DNA of 64,000 bases from Syntrophomonas palmitatica JCM 14374 (GTDB lineage: Bacteria; Bacillota; Syntrophomonadia; Syntrophomonadales; Syntrophomonadaceae), in contig NZ_BBCE01000004.1 in the NCBI RefSeq assembly GCF_001311885.1, positions 1-64,000 on the forward strand, read 5' to 3'. Both the position numbers and the translations under genes were made by a program. This document shows positions 20,142 through 29,372 of the stretch, piece by piece. The notes beneath the pieces are model-generated. The model did not search any database. It was not told where the DNA came from and saw only the letters and a list, made by a program, of their open reading frames with translations. Position 1 is the stretch's first letter; each line of letters starts with the position of its first letter.

Positions 20142-20170
20142 TAATTCTACATAATGCAAACATTTCCTGC
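20142..20170 (-). promoter_or_regulatory. Sigma-H-type promoter of the PAS kinase
   Basis: On the minus strand GCAGGAAAT (20162-20170) and GTAGAATTA (20142-20150) are 11 bp apart. This fits the B. subtilis sigma-H pattern RNAGGAWWW-N11-12-RNNGAATWW at every defined position. The kinase ATG is about 50 bp downstream. Confidence 0.75.
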
Positions 20171-20202
20171 CTATGGGATTAATGGGTGAAAAATTTACTG
20201 TT

Positions 20203-20237
20203 GCAAAAGAAAAGGGTTCCGACCTGATCGGAACCCC
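20203..20237 (-). terminator. Terminator of the propeller-repeat gene
   Basis: GGTTCCGA pairs with TCGGAACC, followed on the minus strand by CTTTTCTTTT. It starts about 28 nt after the stop at 20265. Confidence 0.85.
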
Positions 20238-20264
20238 GGGAGCCCAGGTAAAAACAGATTTTTA

Positions 20265-22039
20265 TTATGCTTGAGATTGCAGAATAGTTCCCAGTTCGCC
20301 CACCGCGATGTAGGAGTTAATGTCAGCGGCGACACTATATAAGAAATTATCGGTAGCGGTATTTTGCACTATCCATTCTGTACCGTTAGTCGATATAGCC
20401 GCTTGACCCGGACTGCCAACAGCTATGAAAGTCCCCCGGCCATAGGTTACAGATTGCCACCACGGCGGGTATTCGCAGGTGCTGTGGTCTATCCAGCGTT
20501 TGGCATCGCTGGAGGTTAAAATAAGCCCCTGGTCGCCCACGGCCACATAGATGCCCTGGGCATAGGTGACCCCCTGGATCATATGCCAGCTTGAGCCTGC
20601 GTCTTGGCGAGTCCAGTTTATCCCGTCAGGAGATGTCAGATGGTGCTGTTGTCTCCAACGGCTGCGAACAAGCCCGCCCCAAACGTTACGCCAAAGAGGT
20701 CGCTGAAGACACCGGATTTCTGAATGGACCAATCTACGGCATCAGGAGAAGTCAGGATAATGCCTTTTTGTCCTACAGCCACAAATTGCCCTGCTCCATG
20801 GGTAACCGCAAAAAGGCGGTTGCTGGGCTCGATGTTTTGCTGGGTCCAGTTTACCTCATCAGGCGAGGTCAATATAACGCCGTTATCACCGACCGCCACA
20901 AAGGTTTTATTACCTAAGGCAATTCCCAGCAGGTTGGTTTCTATTCCCGAAACCCTCTGCACCCAGTCTCTGCCGTCCGGAGAACTGAGTATGGCGCCTG
21001 CTGCGCCCACGGTTATAAAGCCCTGGTTTCCACGGCCGCTAATGACCGACCGCAATTCATTGTAATACCCCTTCGAACGCATGGTCCAGACCCCAGCGTC
21101 AGGGGAAGTCATAATAATGCCCCCTTGGCCGATCGCAACGAACAGGCCGGGTCCAGCCAGGACTCCCAGCAGCAGTTTGTAATCTGCAGAAATATCTGCC
21201 GACCACTCCAGGCCATCCGGGGAAGTCAGCACCACTCCGGGATCCACATCATCGTGGCCTGCGGCCACGAAAAGTCCGTTGCCGTAAGTAACGCTTTCCA
21301 GACGGGCGAAGGTATTAGAATCACGGCTGGTCCAGTTCACCCCATCCGGTGAACTCAGGACGCTGCCTCCTGAACCTACAGCCACAAACAATCCATTACC
21401 ATAGACTACGCTGTTTAAGCGGTATTGAATCTGAGCGCCTTGATCAACAATCCTTGGCATTGTCAGAGGTAAAAATATGACCGTCCGCCCCCACAGCCAC
21501 AAACATGTTATTGCCGAAAGCCACACTGCTCAGCCAGTAGGCTTCTATACTGATATTACCCCAGTTTTCACCATCAGGAGAAACAAATATTTGACCATAC
21601 TGTCCTACGGCCACAAACATGTCCTGACCATAACATATGCCGTCAATCCAGCATCGGTGCCGGAATCCTGCCGGGTCCAATTCTCACCATCGGCGGAAGT
21701 CAATATTGTGCCCAGCATGCCAACGGCGACGAACAGCCCCGCGCCAAAGGCTACCCCGGTAAGATAAATAGAAGTGCCGGAAAACTGTAGCGTCCAATTA
21801 ATACCATCCAGGGAAGTCATAATAGTACCGTATTGTCCCACAGCCACATATTTTCCATTGCCATAGGCAGCTGAACGCAGGGTGTTTCCCTGCGGAAGAG
21901 GATTTCTCCATAGCCAGAGATCAAAGGGCATCACTTGACAAATCACCACTTTCCAATTATTTTCATTCAACCCCTGAAATGAGATGAGGGTTAAGCTGCT
22001 ATTAATACACTTATGCAAAAGAGATGTATTTGTGAACAT
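20265..22039 (-). CDS. 14-repeat beta-propeller-like protein, three frameshifts
   Basis: About 592 residues after repair, built of about 14 repeats of roughly 42 residues. Each repeat has the pattern YGxGLFVAVGxxGxILTSPDGxNWT, an Asp-box/sialidase-like or WD-like blade. The frame changes near 21640 (one base), 21465 (two bases of a G run) and 20643 (one base); repeats continue in register across each break. There is no catalytic motif and no convincing signal peptide; the first 50 residues from the start at 22039 look atypical, so the true start may be downstream. Function unknown; such proteins are often surface or binding scaffolds. Ends at a strong terminator. Confidence 0.75.
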
Positions 22040-22062
22040 TTAATTGCTGCTTTCCGTAAAAA

Positions 22063-22078
22063 TGTTTCACGTGAAACA
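22063..22078. other. parS centromere site (ParB/Spo0J binding)
   Basis: The 16-bp palindrome TGTTTCACGTGAAACA matches the bacterial parS consensus exactly. It lies in the short divergent region between the propeller gene and ygiQ. ParB loads here and spreads, helping chromosome segregation. parS sites cluster near oriC. Confidence 0.95.
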
Positions 22079-22116
22079 TTTCTGCTGGCTATGATGCAAA
22101 TAATTTCAGTAAATGT

Positions 22117-22133
22117 GTTAACCTATGGTTAAC
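22117..22133. promoter_or_regulatory. Perfect palindrome before ygiQ
   Basis: GTTAACC and GGTTAAC separated by TAT, 8-10 bp before the AGGAGG ribosome site of ygiQ. It could be an operator or a leader hairpin; the binding protein is unknown. Confidence 0.45.
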
Positions 22134-22152
22134 TTTCTTAGGAGGCAGAGCG

Positions 22153-23958
22153 GTGCCGGATGGATGGCTGGTAACCAGTAAAGCTGATATGGAGAAACGC
22201 GGCTGGGATGATTTGGATGTCATCCTGGTAAGCGGGGATGCCTATGTGGACCATCCCGCTTTTGCTGCGGCTATTCTGGGGCGCTGGCTGGAACATAAGG
22301 GTTTTAGAGTTGGTGTTATCGCCCAACCCGGCTGGCAAAATACTGACGATATCTCAAGACTCGGCCGACCCCGGCTGATGTTTGCGGTTTCAGCCGGTAA
22401 TATGGACAGTATGGTCAATCACTATACGTCTGAAAAGAAAAAACGCCGGCAAGACGCCTATTCTCCGGGAGGAAAGACCGGGCTTCGCCCCGACCGCGCC
22501 ACGCTGGTGTATTGTAATTTGATACGCCAGGCATTTCCAGGGACGCCGCTGGTGATTGGCGGGGTGGAAGCCAGCCTGCGCCGGTTGGCCCATTATGATT
22601 ACTGGAGTGATAAAGTAAGGCGTTCTATTCTGGTTGACAGCCGGGCTGATTTATTGGTGTATGGAATGGGGGAGGCCAACCTGGCGGCGATTGCCCATCG
22701 TATACAGGCTGGTCAGGATATAAGTTCTATCCGCGACCTGCGGGGAACCTGTTATATCAGCCGGGAAATACCTGGGGATGCCGCCCAATTGCCCGCTTAT
22801 GAAGAAGCGGCTGCAGATAAACAGGCGTTTGCGTGTGCGACCCGTGTTATTTTGGAAGAAAACAACCCGTATAATGCGCGGGTACTGGCGCAAAAACACG
22901 CCCAACGCTGGGTGGTCCAGAACCCTCCGTGCCTGCCCCTGACATCCGATGAACTCGACGCTTATTATGAGCTGCCCTATATGCGCAGGTCACATCCGGA
23001 TTATGACCAGGCTGGAGGAGTCCCGGCCCTGGAAACGGTAAAATTTTCACTGGTAACCCATCGCGGCTGTTTTGGGGGCTGTTCGTTTTGCGCTCTCAGT
23101 CTGCACCAGGGAAGATTTATCCAGTCCCGCAGCATAGAAAGCCTGGTGAAGGAAGCGCAGAGCCTTACCCGCCACCCTGACTTTCGCGGAACGATCAGTG
23201 ATGTGGGCGGTCCGTCAGCTAATATGTACGGGTTTGATACCTGTAGTGAAAACTGCCGGGGCTGTAAACGTAATACCTGTTTGCATCCACGATTATGCAA
23301 GCAAAAAGGGGCGGATCACAGCCCCTCCCTTAAACTTTGGGAAGCATTGCGTCAGGTGCCGGGGGTTAAGCACCTGTTTGTAGCCTCCGGCCTGCGTTAT
23401 GATCTGCTGCTTAAGGATTCCAGCGGGCGTTATATGGAGGAACTCTGCCGCTGCCATGTCAGCGGCCAACTGAAGGTGGCGCCTGAGCATGCAGCCGCGG
23501 AGGTGACTCGTTTAATGCGTAAGAGCGGGAAGGAAGATTATTTGCGGTTTTCGCAGCTTTATAAAGATCTGAACCAACGGCTGGGGCGCAAGCAGTATCT
23601 GGTACCCTATTTTATGATTGGCCATCCCGGCTGCGGGTTGCAAGAAAGCATTGAAATGGCTGAATTTGTACGCGATCATATGGAGCACTATCCCCGGCAG
23701 GTGCAGAATTTCATGCCTACGCCCATGACCTTATCCACATGTATGTACTATACCGGGCGGGATCCCTTCAGCGGCAAAGAAGTGTACGTTCCCCGTTCCG
23801 AGCAGGAACGATCTTGGCAGCGAGCCTTACTGCAATACAATCAGCCTGCCAATTGGCCTGCTGTCCGCGATGCCTTGCAGGCTGCCGGGCGCTCTGATTT
23901 GATAGGGAATAAACCCGGCTGCCTAGCGCCTCCCGTAAACAAGGGGCGTAAAAAATAA
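22153..23958 (+). CDS. YgiQ family radical SAM protein (UPF0313)
   Basis: 601 residues. The radical SAM cluster motif CFGGCSFCAL (about residues 304-313) follows an N-terminal region that starts MPDGWLVTSKADMEKRGWDDLDVILVSG when split across the first 28 residues. A second cysteine group (CSENCRGCKRNTCLHPRLC) is typical of YgiQ. The reaction is unknown. The GTG at 22153 has AGGAGG 8 nt upstream. Downstream is the convergent thioesterase gene, 5 bp away. Confidence 0.9.
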   Translation: MPDGWLVTSKADMEKRGWDDLDVILVSGDAYVDHPAFAAAILGRWLEHKGFRVGVIAQPGWQNTDDISRLGRPRLMFAVSAGNMDSMVNHYTSEKKKRRQDAYSPGGKTGLRPDRATLVYCNLIRQAFPGTPLVIGGVEASLRRLAHYDYWSDKVRRSILVDSRADLLVYGMGEANLAAIAHRIQAGQDISSIRDLRGTCYISREIPGDAAQLPAYEEAAADKQAFACATRVILEENNPYNARVLAQKHAQRWVVQNPPCLPLTSDELDAYYELPYMRRSHPDYDQAGGVPALETVKFSLVTHRGCFGGCSFCALSLHQGRFIQSRSIESLVKEAQSLTRHPDFRGTISDVGGPSANMYGFDTCSENCRGCKRNTCLHPRLCKQKGADHSPSLKLWEALRQVPGVKHLFVASGLRYDLLLKDSSGRYMEELCRCHVSGQLKVAPEHAAAEVTRLMRKSGKEDYLRFSQLYKDLNQRLGRKQYLVPYFMIGHPGCGLQESIEMAEFVRDHMEHYPRQVQNFMPTPMTLSTCMYYTGRDPFSGKEVYVPRSEQERSWQRALLQYNQPANWPAVRDALQAAGRSDLIGNKPGCLAPPVNKGRKK

Positions 23959-23963
23959 ATATA

Positions 23964-24440
23964 TCAGCACGGACCGGTGTGTTTGACCTGTTTCATCAAA
24001 GCGATGCGCCTTTGGGCCGCATCAGCACAATTCCGTTGTTCTTCGGTTTCTATTAACAATGGGGGGATTTCTGTGGGCCGTCCGTTGCGATCCAGGGCTA
24101 CCATGAAAAAGTAGCCTTCGGAAACATGTTTGATAAGACCGCGCGTAAGGTCCTCGGCATCTACCCACACATGGACTTCCATCGAGGTCCTGCCGGTGTA
24201 ATTCAATTCCGCATTACAAATAACCAGATCGCCGACAAAGATAGGTTCAATAAATGAGAGCTGCGTTACACTGGCTGTAACCACATTTTGCAGACAATGC
24301 CTAGCTGCGACCACACCTGCCGCCGAGTCCATAAGCTTCATTACTTCACCGCCGTGCATGTTCCCGGCTACGTTAGCGTGATAGGGAAGCACAATCTGGG
24401 TCATGGTAATTTTCGATTCCTGGCGAGATTTCGGGACCAT
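23964..24440 (-). CDS. Acyl-CoA thioesterase, hotdog fold (YkhA/YciA type)
   Basis: About 158 residues. The hotdog signature NVAGNMHGGEVMKLMDSAAG contains the catalytic Asp region of the cytosolic acyl-CoA thioesterase family, followed by VGDLVICNAELNYTGRTSM. It hydrolyses acyl-CoA to free acid and CoA, which fits a cell with heavy acyl-CoA traffic. I chose ATG 24440, with GGAG about 10 nt upstream; a TTG at 24449 overlaps the ribosome site. Confidence 0.88.
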   Translation of the reverse strand: MVPKSRQESKITMTQIVLPYHANVAGNMHGGEVMKLMDSAAGVVAARHCLQNVVTASVTQLSFIEPIFVGDLVICNAELNYTGRTSMEVHVWVDAEDLTRGLIKHVSEGYFFMVALDRNGRPTEIPPLLIETEEQRNCADAAQRRIALMKQVKHTGPC

Positions 24441-24491
24441 AGCCTTCAACTCCTCATACAGTTATAAATCCTGTCCATAGCTTAACATAGA

Positions 24492-24566
24492 TGTCAAGTG
24501 TCAAGGGGAGTGTCAAGGAGTGTCAAGGGGAGTGTCAAGGGGACGGTTCTCTTGACACTCTTGACG
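24492..24566. repeat. REP-like repeat, copy A (GTGTCAAGGGG / CCCCTTGACAC family)
   Basis: Several tandem units of GTGTCAAGG(G/A) followed by GGACGGTTCTCTTGACAC, which pairs with the first units as an imperfect palindrome. Related copies lie at 31653-31762, 33110-33203 and, degraded, 35098-35122. No transposase is present in the window. Confidence 0.88.
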
Positions 24567-24842
24567 CCAATAGCTTGTGAATGTGGCGCCGGTAAACCAC
24601 AATCCGGCAATGATGGCGGTTAAAGGAGCTACCATAATCAAGCCCAGACTGCCTACCATAGTATGCAGGATCTCTGCTGACACATATTTAAGATTAAGTA
24701 TATTGATTACCGGAGTGCCTTGAGCCATAAAAACCATCAACAGAGCCATATATCCGCCCGAATAGGCTAAAAGCAAGGTGGTGGAAAACGATACGATTCC
24801 ATACAATGCTTTAACCGGACGGCAGCGGCTACACGTTTTCAT
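24567..24842 (-). pseudogene. Remnant of a YibE/F-like membrane protein
   Basis: About 90 residues with two or three membrane segments. The wording ([46 protein letters not shown]) matches the C-terminal end of YibE/F family proteins, which are normally about 350-400 residues. The upstream part of the gene is missing and the reading frame runs into REP repeat copy A, which supplies the last codons to 24513. It is a truncated leftover, probably non-functional. Confidence 0.65.
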
Positions 24843-24942
24843 TTTTGCTTCCAGTCTATAACGGGATTGTAAAAATGCGTTAGCGAGTATTTAAATGCGG
24901 GGTTAAAAGTATTTAAAGGATGTTCTCGGGCAGAATCTAGAA

Positions 24943-24970
24943 TTGCCTTCGCATCAAAACCAGCTACAAT
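24943..24970 (+). promoter_or_regulatory. Candidate promoter of the ABC/MFP operon
   Basis: TTGCCT (24943-24948) and TACAAT (24965-24970) with a 16-bp spacer, about 130 bp before the first permease gene. The rest of 24843-25104 is AT-rich and shows no gene. Confidence 0.45.
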
Positions 24971-25104
24971 AATTTCCCGTAATTCATAATTCTTAAGAAA
25001 TTATTAATAAATTTGTCTGCTTGTTATTAAGAACTTGCCCTTAGAGTGATACGAAAGGATTACAAATAAGGACTGCGTCAGGGGATGTATCCGGGAGGGA
25101 TAAT

Positions 25105-25972
25105 GTGCGAAAAGGATGGATGACAACTGAGCAATGGGCCGGAATATTCTTTACCGCTCCCAGCCTGACCGGGTTTTCCGTCTTTTTTCTCATTCCCTTC
25201 TTGTTTGTCATCTATTACAGCCTCATTAACAACCAATCTGCGGGCTGTTTTGTGGGCCTGGCCAATTATGTAAACTTACTGCGCAATCCCGTTTTTTTGA
25301 AAGCTGGGTTTAATACCCTGGTATTTGCGGTCGTCTCTGTCCCTTTAATCATGGCTGTGGCCCTGGGTTTGGCCCTCCTGCTAGACCGCCGACTGCCGGG
25401 GCGGGATTATTACCGGGCAGCTTTTATGCTGCCTTTAATAGTGCCGACAGCTTCGGTAGTCTTAATCTGGCAGGTGATATTCAATTTCCATGGTTCTTTA
25501 AATAATGTGGTAACCATGTTGGGATTAAATCCGGTCAACTGGATGAACAGCGGCTGGTCGCGGGTAATCGTGGTTTGTTTTTACTTATGGAAAACGCCGG
25601 TTTTAATATGATACTATTTTTGGCCGCATTACAAAACGTACCCAGGGAATTATACGAAGCCGCCTATATCGATGGGGCCGGTCCGGGACAGCGGTTTATC
25701 AATGTGACTCTGGTGCATATTGTTCCCACCGCGTTTTTTGTGTTTATCATTTCTATTATCAATTCGTTCAAGGTTTTCCGTGAGGTTTATTTAATTTCCG
25801 GCAGCTACCCCCATGAAAGCATTTATATGCTGCAGCACTATATGAACAACATGTTTATGGCTCTGGACTATCAGAAGCTGTCTGCTGCCGCAGTAATTAC
25901 GGCTCTGGTTATAGCCTGATTGCCGGGCTGTTTTTTAACCTGGACAAAAATCTGCGAAAGGTTATGGAATGA
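25105..25972 (+). CDS. Sugar-type ABC transporter permease (MalF/UgpA-like), two frameshifts
   Basis: About 289 residues with six membrane segments. The ATPase-contacting EAA loop is EAAYIDGAGPGQRF (about 185-198). Two breaks, near 25592 (A run) and 25917 (C run), are each repaired by one base; the gene then ends at 25972 in an ATGA-type overlap with the next permease gene. The GTG at 25105 has GGGAGGG upstream. Together with the next permease, the propeller-SBP and the MalK-type ATPase it forms a family 1 carbohydrate-type importer; the substrate is unknown. Confidence 0.87.
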
Positions 25973-26858
25973 TGGGCAGGAGTTTGATAATCACCCGGGC
26001 AGGAATTTATCATACGGTTTTTTTAAGTGCGGCACTGGCTTTGCTTTTCGTTCTGCCGCTGCTTTTAACTGTCAGTAACTCTTTTATGTCCGAAGGAGAG
26101 ATTAAAAATAATTACGGGGCCATTTTATCGGGAGCAGAAAGCCCCGGAGCTGCCGTTGATAGATATGCAAATCTCAAGTTTATTCCGGATATGGTGACGA
26201 TAAAACAGTATTACCGTGTTTTGATTAAGGAATCACAATACCTGTTAATGTTTTGGAATTCAGTTTTTATGGTGGCAACTATCATGGCCGGGCAGATTCT
26301 GATAGCCAGCATGGCATCATTTGCCTTTGCCAAAATAGATTTCCCCTGGCGGGAGCAGCTTTTTTTCGTGTATATCCTGGTAATGCTGATGCCCTTTCAA
26401 GTAACCCTGGTGCCCAACTACCTGGTGGCCGACTGGCTGCAGCTCATCGATAAAGCGGGAAGCATTATATTTCCCGGTATATTCAGCGCCTTCGGGGTAT
26501 TCCTTTTGCGGCAGTTCATGGTTTCCATACCCAACCAATATATTGAAGCGGCTCGCATTGACGGAGCCGGTTATTTCACAATATTCTGGCGCATCATTAT
26601 GCCTATGTCCAAAAACGCCATAGCTGCACTAGCCATTCTGGTCTTCATGGACAACTGGAATATGGTGGAACAGCCGCTCATATTCTTGCAGACCGCTTCC
26701 AAGCAGCCCCTGTCCTTATTCTTATCCCAGGTCAATCTTATGGATATGGCATAGCCTTTGCGGCGGCGGCCATATATATGATCCCGGCCTTGTTGATCTT
26801 CTTTTATGCCGAGAATTACTTTGTGGAAGGCATACAACATTCCGGGTTAAAACAGTAA
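25969..26858 (+). CDS. Sugar-type ABC transporter permease (MalG/UgpE-like), one frameshift
   Basis: About 296 residues, six membrane segments, EAA loop EAARIDGAGYFTIF. A long extracytoplasmic region after the first segment (roughly residues 30-85) is larger than usual. The frame breaks near 26747 (one G lost); repair leads to a normal C-terminus ending VEGIQHSGLKQ at 26858. The start overlaps the stop of the previous gene, indicating translational coupling. Confidence 0.87.
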
Positions 26859-26877
26859 AGGGATGAGGAGAGAACCG

Positions 26878-28138
26878 ATGAACACCAGTATCGACAGTGA
26901 ACTGCAAAGCGGGGAACAAAAAAAGACCTTGAGTAAAAAGCTATTGATTATCTTCTTTGGGATCATGATATTGCTGACCTTCTTTTCCAATACCATTAAC
27001 AACTTCACCCTGCCGCGGGTTAAGGTCGAGTATCCTTCCAGCGGCGCACTGGTGAAAGAGGTTTTCGCTTCCGGGGAGATCATACCCAAGGCCAGCCAGT
27101 CGGAATATACCGCCTTAAACACCGCGGTGGAAAAGGTGTATGTAAAGGCCGGCGAGACGGTAAAAAAAGGACAGTTGGTTATGAGTCTGGACAAAACCTC
27201 CGCTATGACTACTTACCGCCAGGAAGAGCTGAATCTGCAAAAGTTGAAACTGGACATGGAAACGGTTGGCGAGGCGGGCAGCGAGACAGGAAATCACAGC
27301 CTGGCGTTTAAGCGTGACGAAGCTCAACAAAAATATGATATGGCCTGCCATGATTTTGAACGGACCAAGGGCTTATTTGAGGCTGGGGCCGAATCGAGGC
27401 TGAACTATGAAAAGGCGGAAAACCAGATGAAAACCACTGCCAGAGAATATAAGCAGGCCTGTGAGGATTACAGCAAGGGAGTCAAAAAAGCCGCTTGTGA
27501 TGTCATGGCTCAAGAGCTAAAAGTTGCGGGACTTAAACGGGAACTTGACACCAAATACGAACTGCATGCCCAATACGACGGTTTGGTTAAGGAAGTTAAT
27601 TTTACCGAAGGGAGCCTTGCTAATAGTTCTAAGGCCCTGTTTGTGATTGCGGATCAGAGCCAGGGTTATGAATTCAAGATGAGCGTTGATGATGAACAGG
27701 CGTCATACCTGGCGCGGGGGGATGAGTTCACCGTCAGTTTGAAATCCATGCGCCGCAGTTTGAAAGGCGTTGTCTCCAGGATGGTAACCGGCACCCAGGG
27801 TAAAAAGACGTCTTTTGGATGTAGAAGCACAAGGTTTGGCGGGGGGAGAGGCCGGCCAGGCTTTTATAAGTAAAGATATTGGATTTTATGATTGCCTGGT
27901 GTCCAACAGCGCGGTGAACAAGAGTGAGGGAAGCGATTGCGTATGGCTTATCCAGGAAAAGCAGGGGGCTTTTAAAAACGAACTCTATGTAAAGAAGTTG
28001 AATGTTACTGTACTTAACTCTGACATCAATAAAAGCGCTCTGCAAAGAAGCGGTCTGGATCAGGATTCCAGGATTGTCTGTAAGGTCGACGGCGATCGCG
28101 GTCTGACTGACGGCGGCAGGGTACTCTTATGGGAATAG
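26878..28138 (+). CDS. HlyD/RND-type membrane-fusion (adaptor) protein, frameshifted
   Basis: About 420 residues. One N-terminal membrane helix (about 22-40), a biotinyl-lipoyl-like hairpin (ASGEIIPKAS...VYVKAGETVKKGQLVMSLD), a long coiled-coil (about 105-215) and a beta-barrel. Such proteins normally serve export pumps such as MacAB. The frame changes near 27806-27815; adding one A and one T gives KKDVFLDV and a continuous C-terminal domain. ATG 26878 has GAGGAG upstream. Its place inside an importer operon is unusual. Confidence 0.82.
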
Positions 28139-28154
28139 ATCTAAATCGCAGGGG

Positions 28155-29372
28155 ATGAGGAATTTGAACAATAAGACCTGGCGGGTTTTGCTGATAGGAT
28201 GGGCAATTATGATACTATCCATCTGCCTGGAAGACGATGTTCTAATGCAGCTTAAGCGTGTCAACGGCCCTGGCGGGCTGGAGAAAACTGTTTTTACGGC
28301 CAGGCTGGGGTTAAACAGTGACAAGACTGGCAGCCTTGATATAGACGATATTGATTATCTGCGTAAAAAGCTGCCGGGAATAAACCTCTCCTATCTGGCC
28401 CGCCAGGAGGGCATGGCAGAGGGAAACCACAAAACGGCCGGGGTTAAAGTGTTGGGTATCAACTACCTGTGGCCGAGGTTCTATGCTCTTAATATAACCG
28501 CCGGCAGCATGTGGACGCCGCAGGCGGAGAACGAAGGCCAGCGGGTGGCGGTGATCAGTTCCGAACTGGCCATCAGGTTATATGGAACTATGGAAGTAAT
28601 AAACACACAGATTAAGGTTCTGGGCAAGGATTACCTGATTGCAGGTATATATACACCGTCAGCCGGTATTTTAAAACACTTAACCGATGACGGGATACCG
28701 GAGGTTTATATACCGGGGGCGGCGTTTTTTGAAACAGTTCAGAACCCGTTTATACGGGAACTGCAGATAGATTCCGCCCCGGCAGGCAGCCTGGATTCAG
28801 CAAAAATGATACCGGCCCTTTTGCATCTGAGGGGCAAAGACATGACTGCATATACCGCAATCGACTATCATATGGCCCGGGTATTGATGGAGCAAGTACC
28901 GCAAATACAGGTTTTTATCATGGGTATTCTGCCTATACTGGTCATACTTAAGTTCTGGCTGAGCCGTATCCGCAATATAGCATGGGCGCTGCGCCGAGAC
29001 AGCCGGGAAGATGATTTCAGAATAATTATGAAAAAGCGCAGGCGGGAAATCAGAAATTTCCTAGGGCTGACGGCTGGCCTGCTGGCCGTAATAGTTTTCA
29101 TATGGAGCAGGATACATTTTAGCCCGTATATCCCGCCCCGCTTAATACCGGATGATCTTATAGATATTTCACATTATGCGGAGGTGGTTAAACAGGATAT
29201 TAGCACCGGGCAGATAATGGCGGAGTACTGCAGGCCCGAAACGGAGGTTCAGCTGGGGGTATGCAAAATCATCAATCGTTTTCTCTACTACATTGCCTGG
29301 CCCCTGGGACTGGGACGGGCCTTATATGCCTGGTCCCAATATAAAAGGAAAGCGGGAGAGTGTAATGAGTAA
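28155..29372 (+). CDS. MacB/FtsX-like membrane protein
   Basis: 405 residues. The N-terminal membrane helix (about 9-24) precedes a large outside domain of the MacB periplasmic-core type (VAVISSELAIRLYG, then VLGKDYLIAGIY). Two or three more hydrophobic segments lie at about 254-272, 300-318 and 380-395. Typical FtsX-type permeases have a better conserved three-helix core, so this one is divergent. It follows the membrane-fusion gene and overlaps the SBP gene by 8 bp. No MacB ATPase is encoded nearby. Confidence 0.7.
   Translation: MRNLNNKTWRVLLIGWAIMILSICLEDDVLMQLKRVNGPGGLEKTVFTARLGLNSDKTGSLDIDDIDYLRKKLPGINLSYLARQEGMAEGNHKTAGVKVLGINYLWPRFYALNITAGSMWTPQAENEGQRVAVISSELAIRLYGTMEVINTQIKVLGKDYLIAGIYTPSAGILKHLTDDGIPEVYIPGAAFFETVQNPFIRELQIDSAPAGSLDSAKMIPALLHLRGKDMTAYTAIDYHMARVLMEQVPQIQVFIMGILPILVILKFWLSRIRNIAWALRRDSREDDFRIIMKKRRREIRNFLGLTAGLLAVIVFIWSRIHFSPYIPPRLIPDDLIDISHYAEVVKQDISTGQIMAEYCRPETEVQLGVCKIINRFLYYIAWPLGLGRALYAWSQYKRKAGECNE

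Noticed and set aside
23731..23739. DnaA box TTATCCACA
   Set aside because: Single copy inside the ygiQ coding region; no cluster, so not evidence for an origin here.
29293..29364. N-terminal extension of the propeller-SBP lipoprotein
   Set aside because: It lies inside the MacB-like gene; the ATG at 29365 gives a proper lipoprotein signal.
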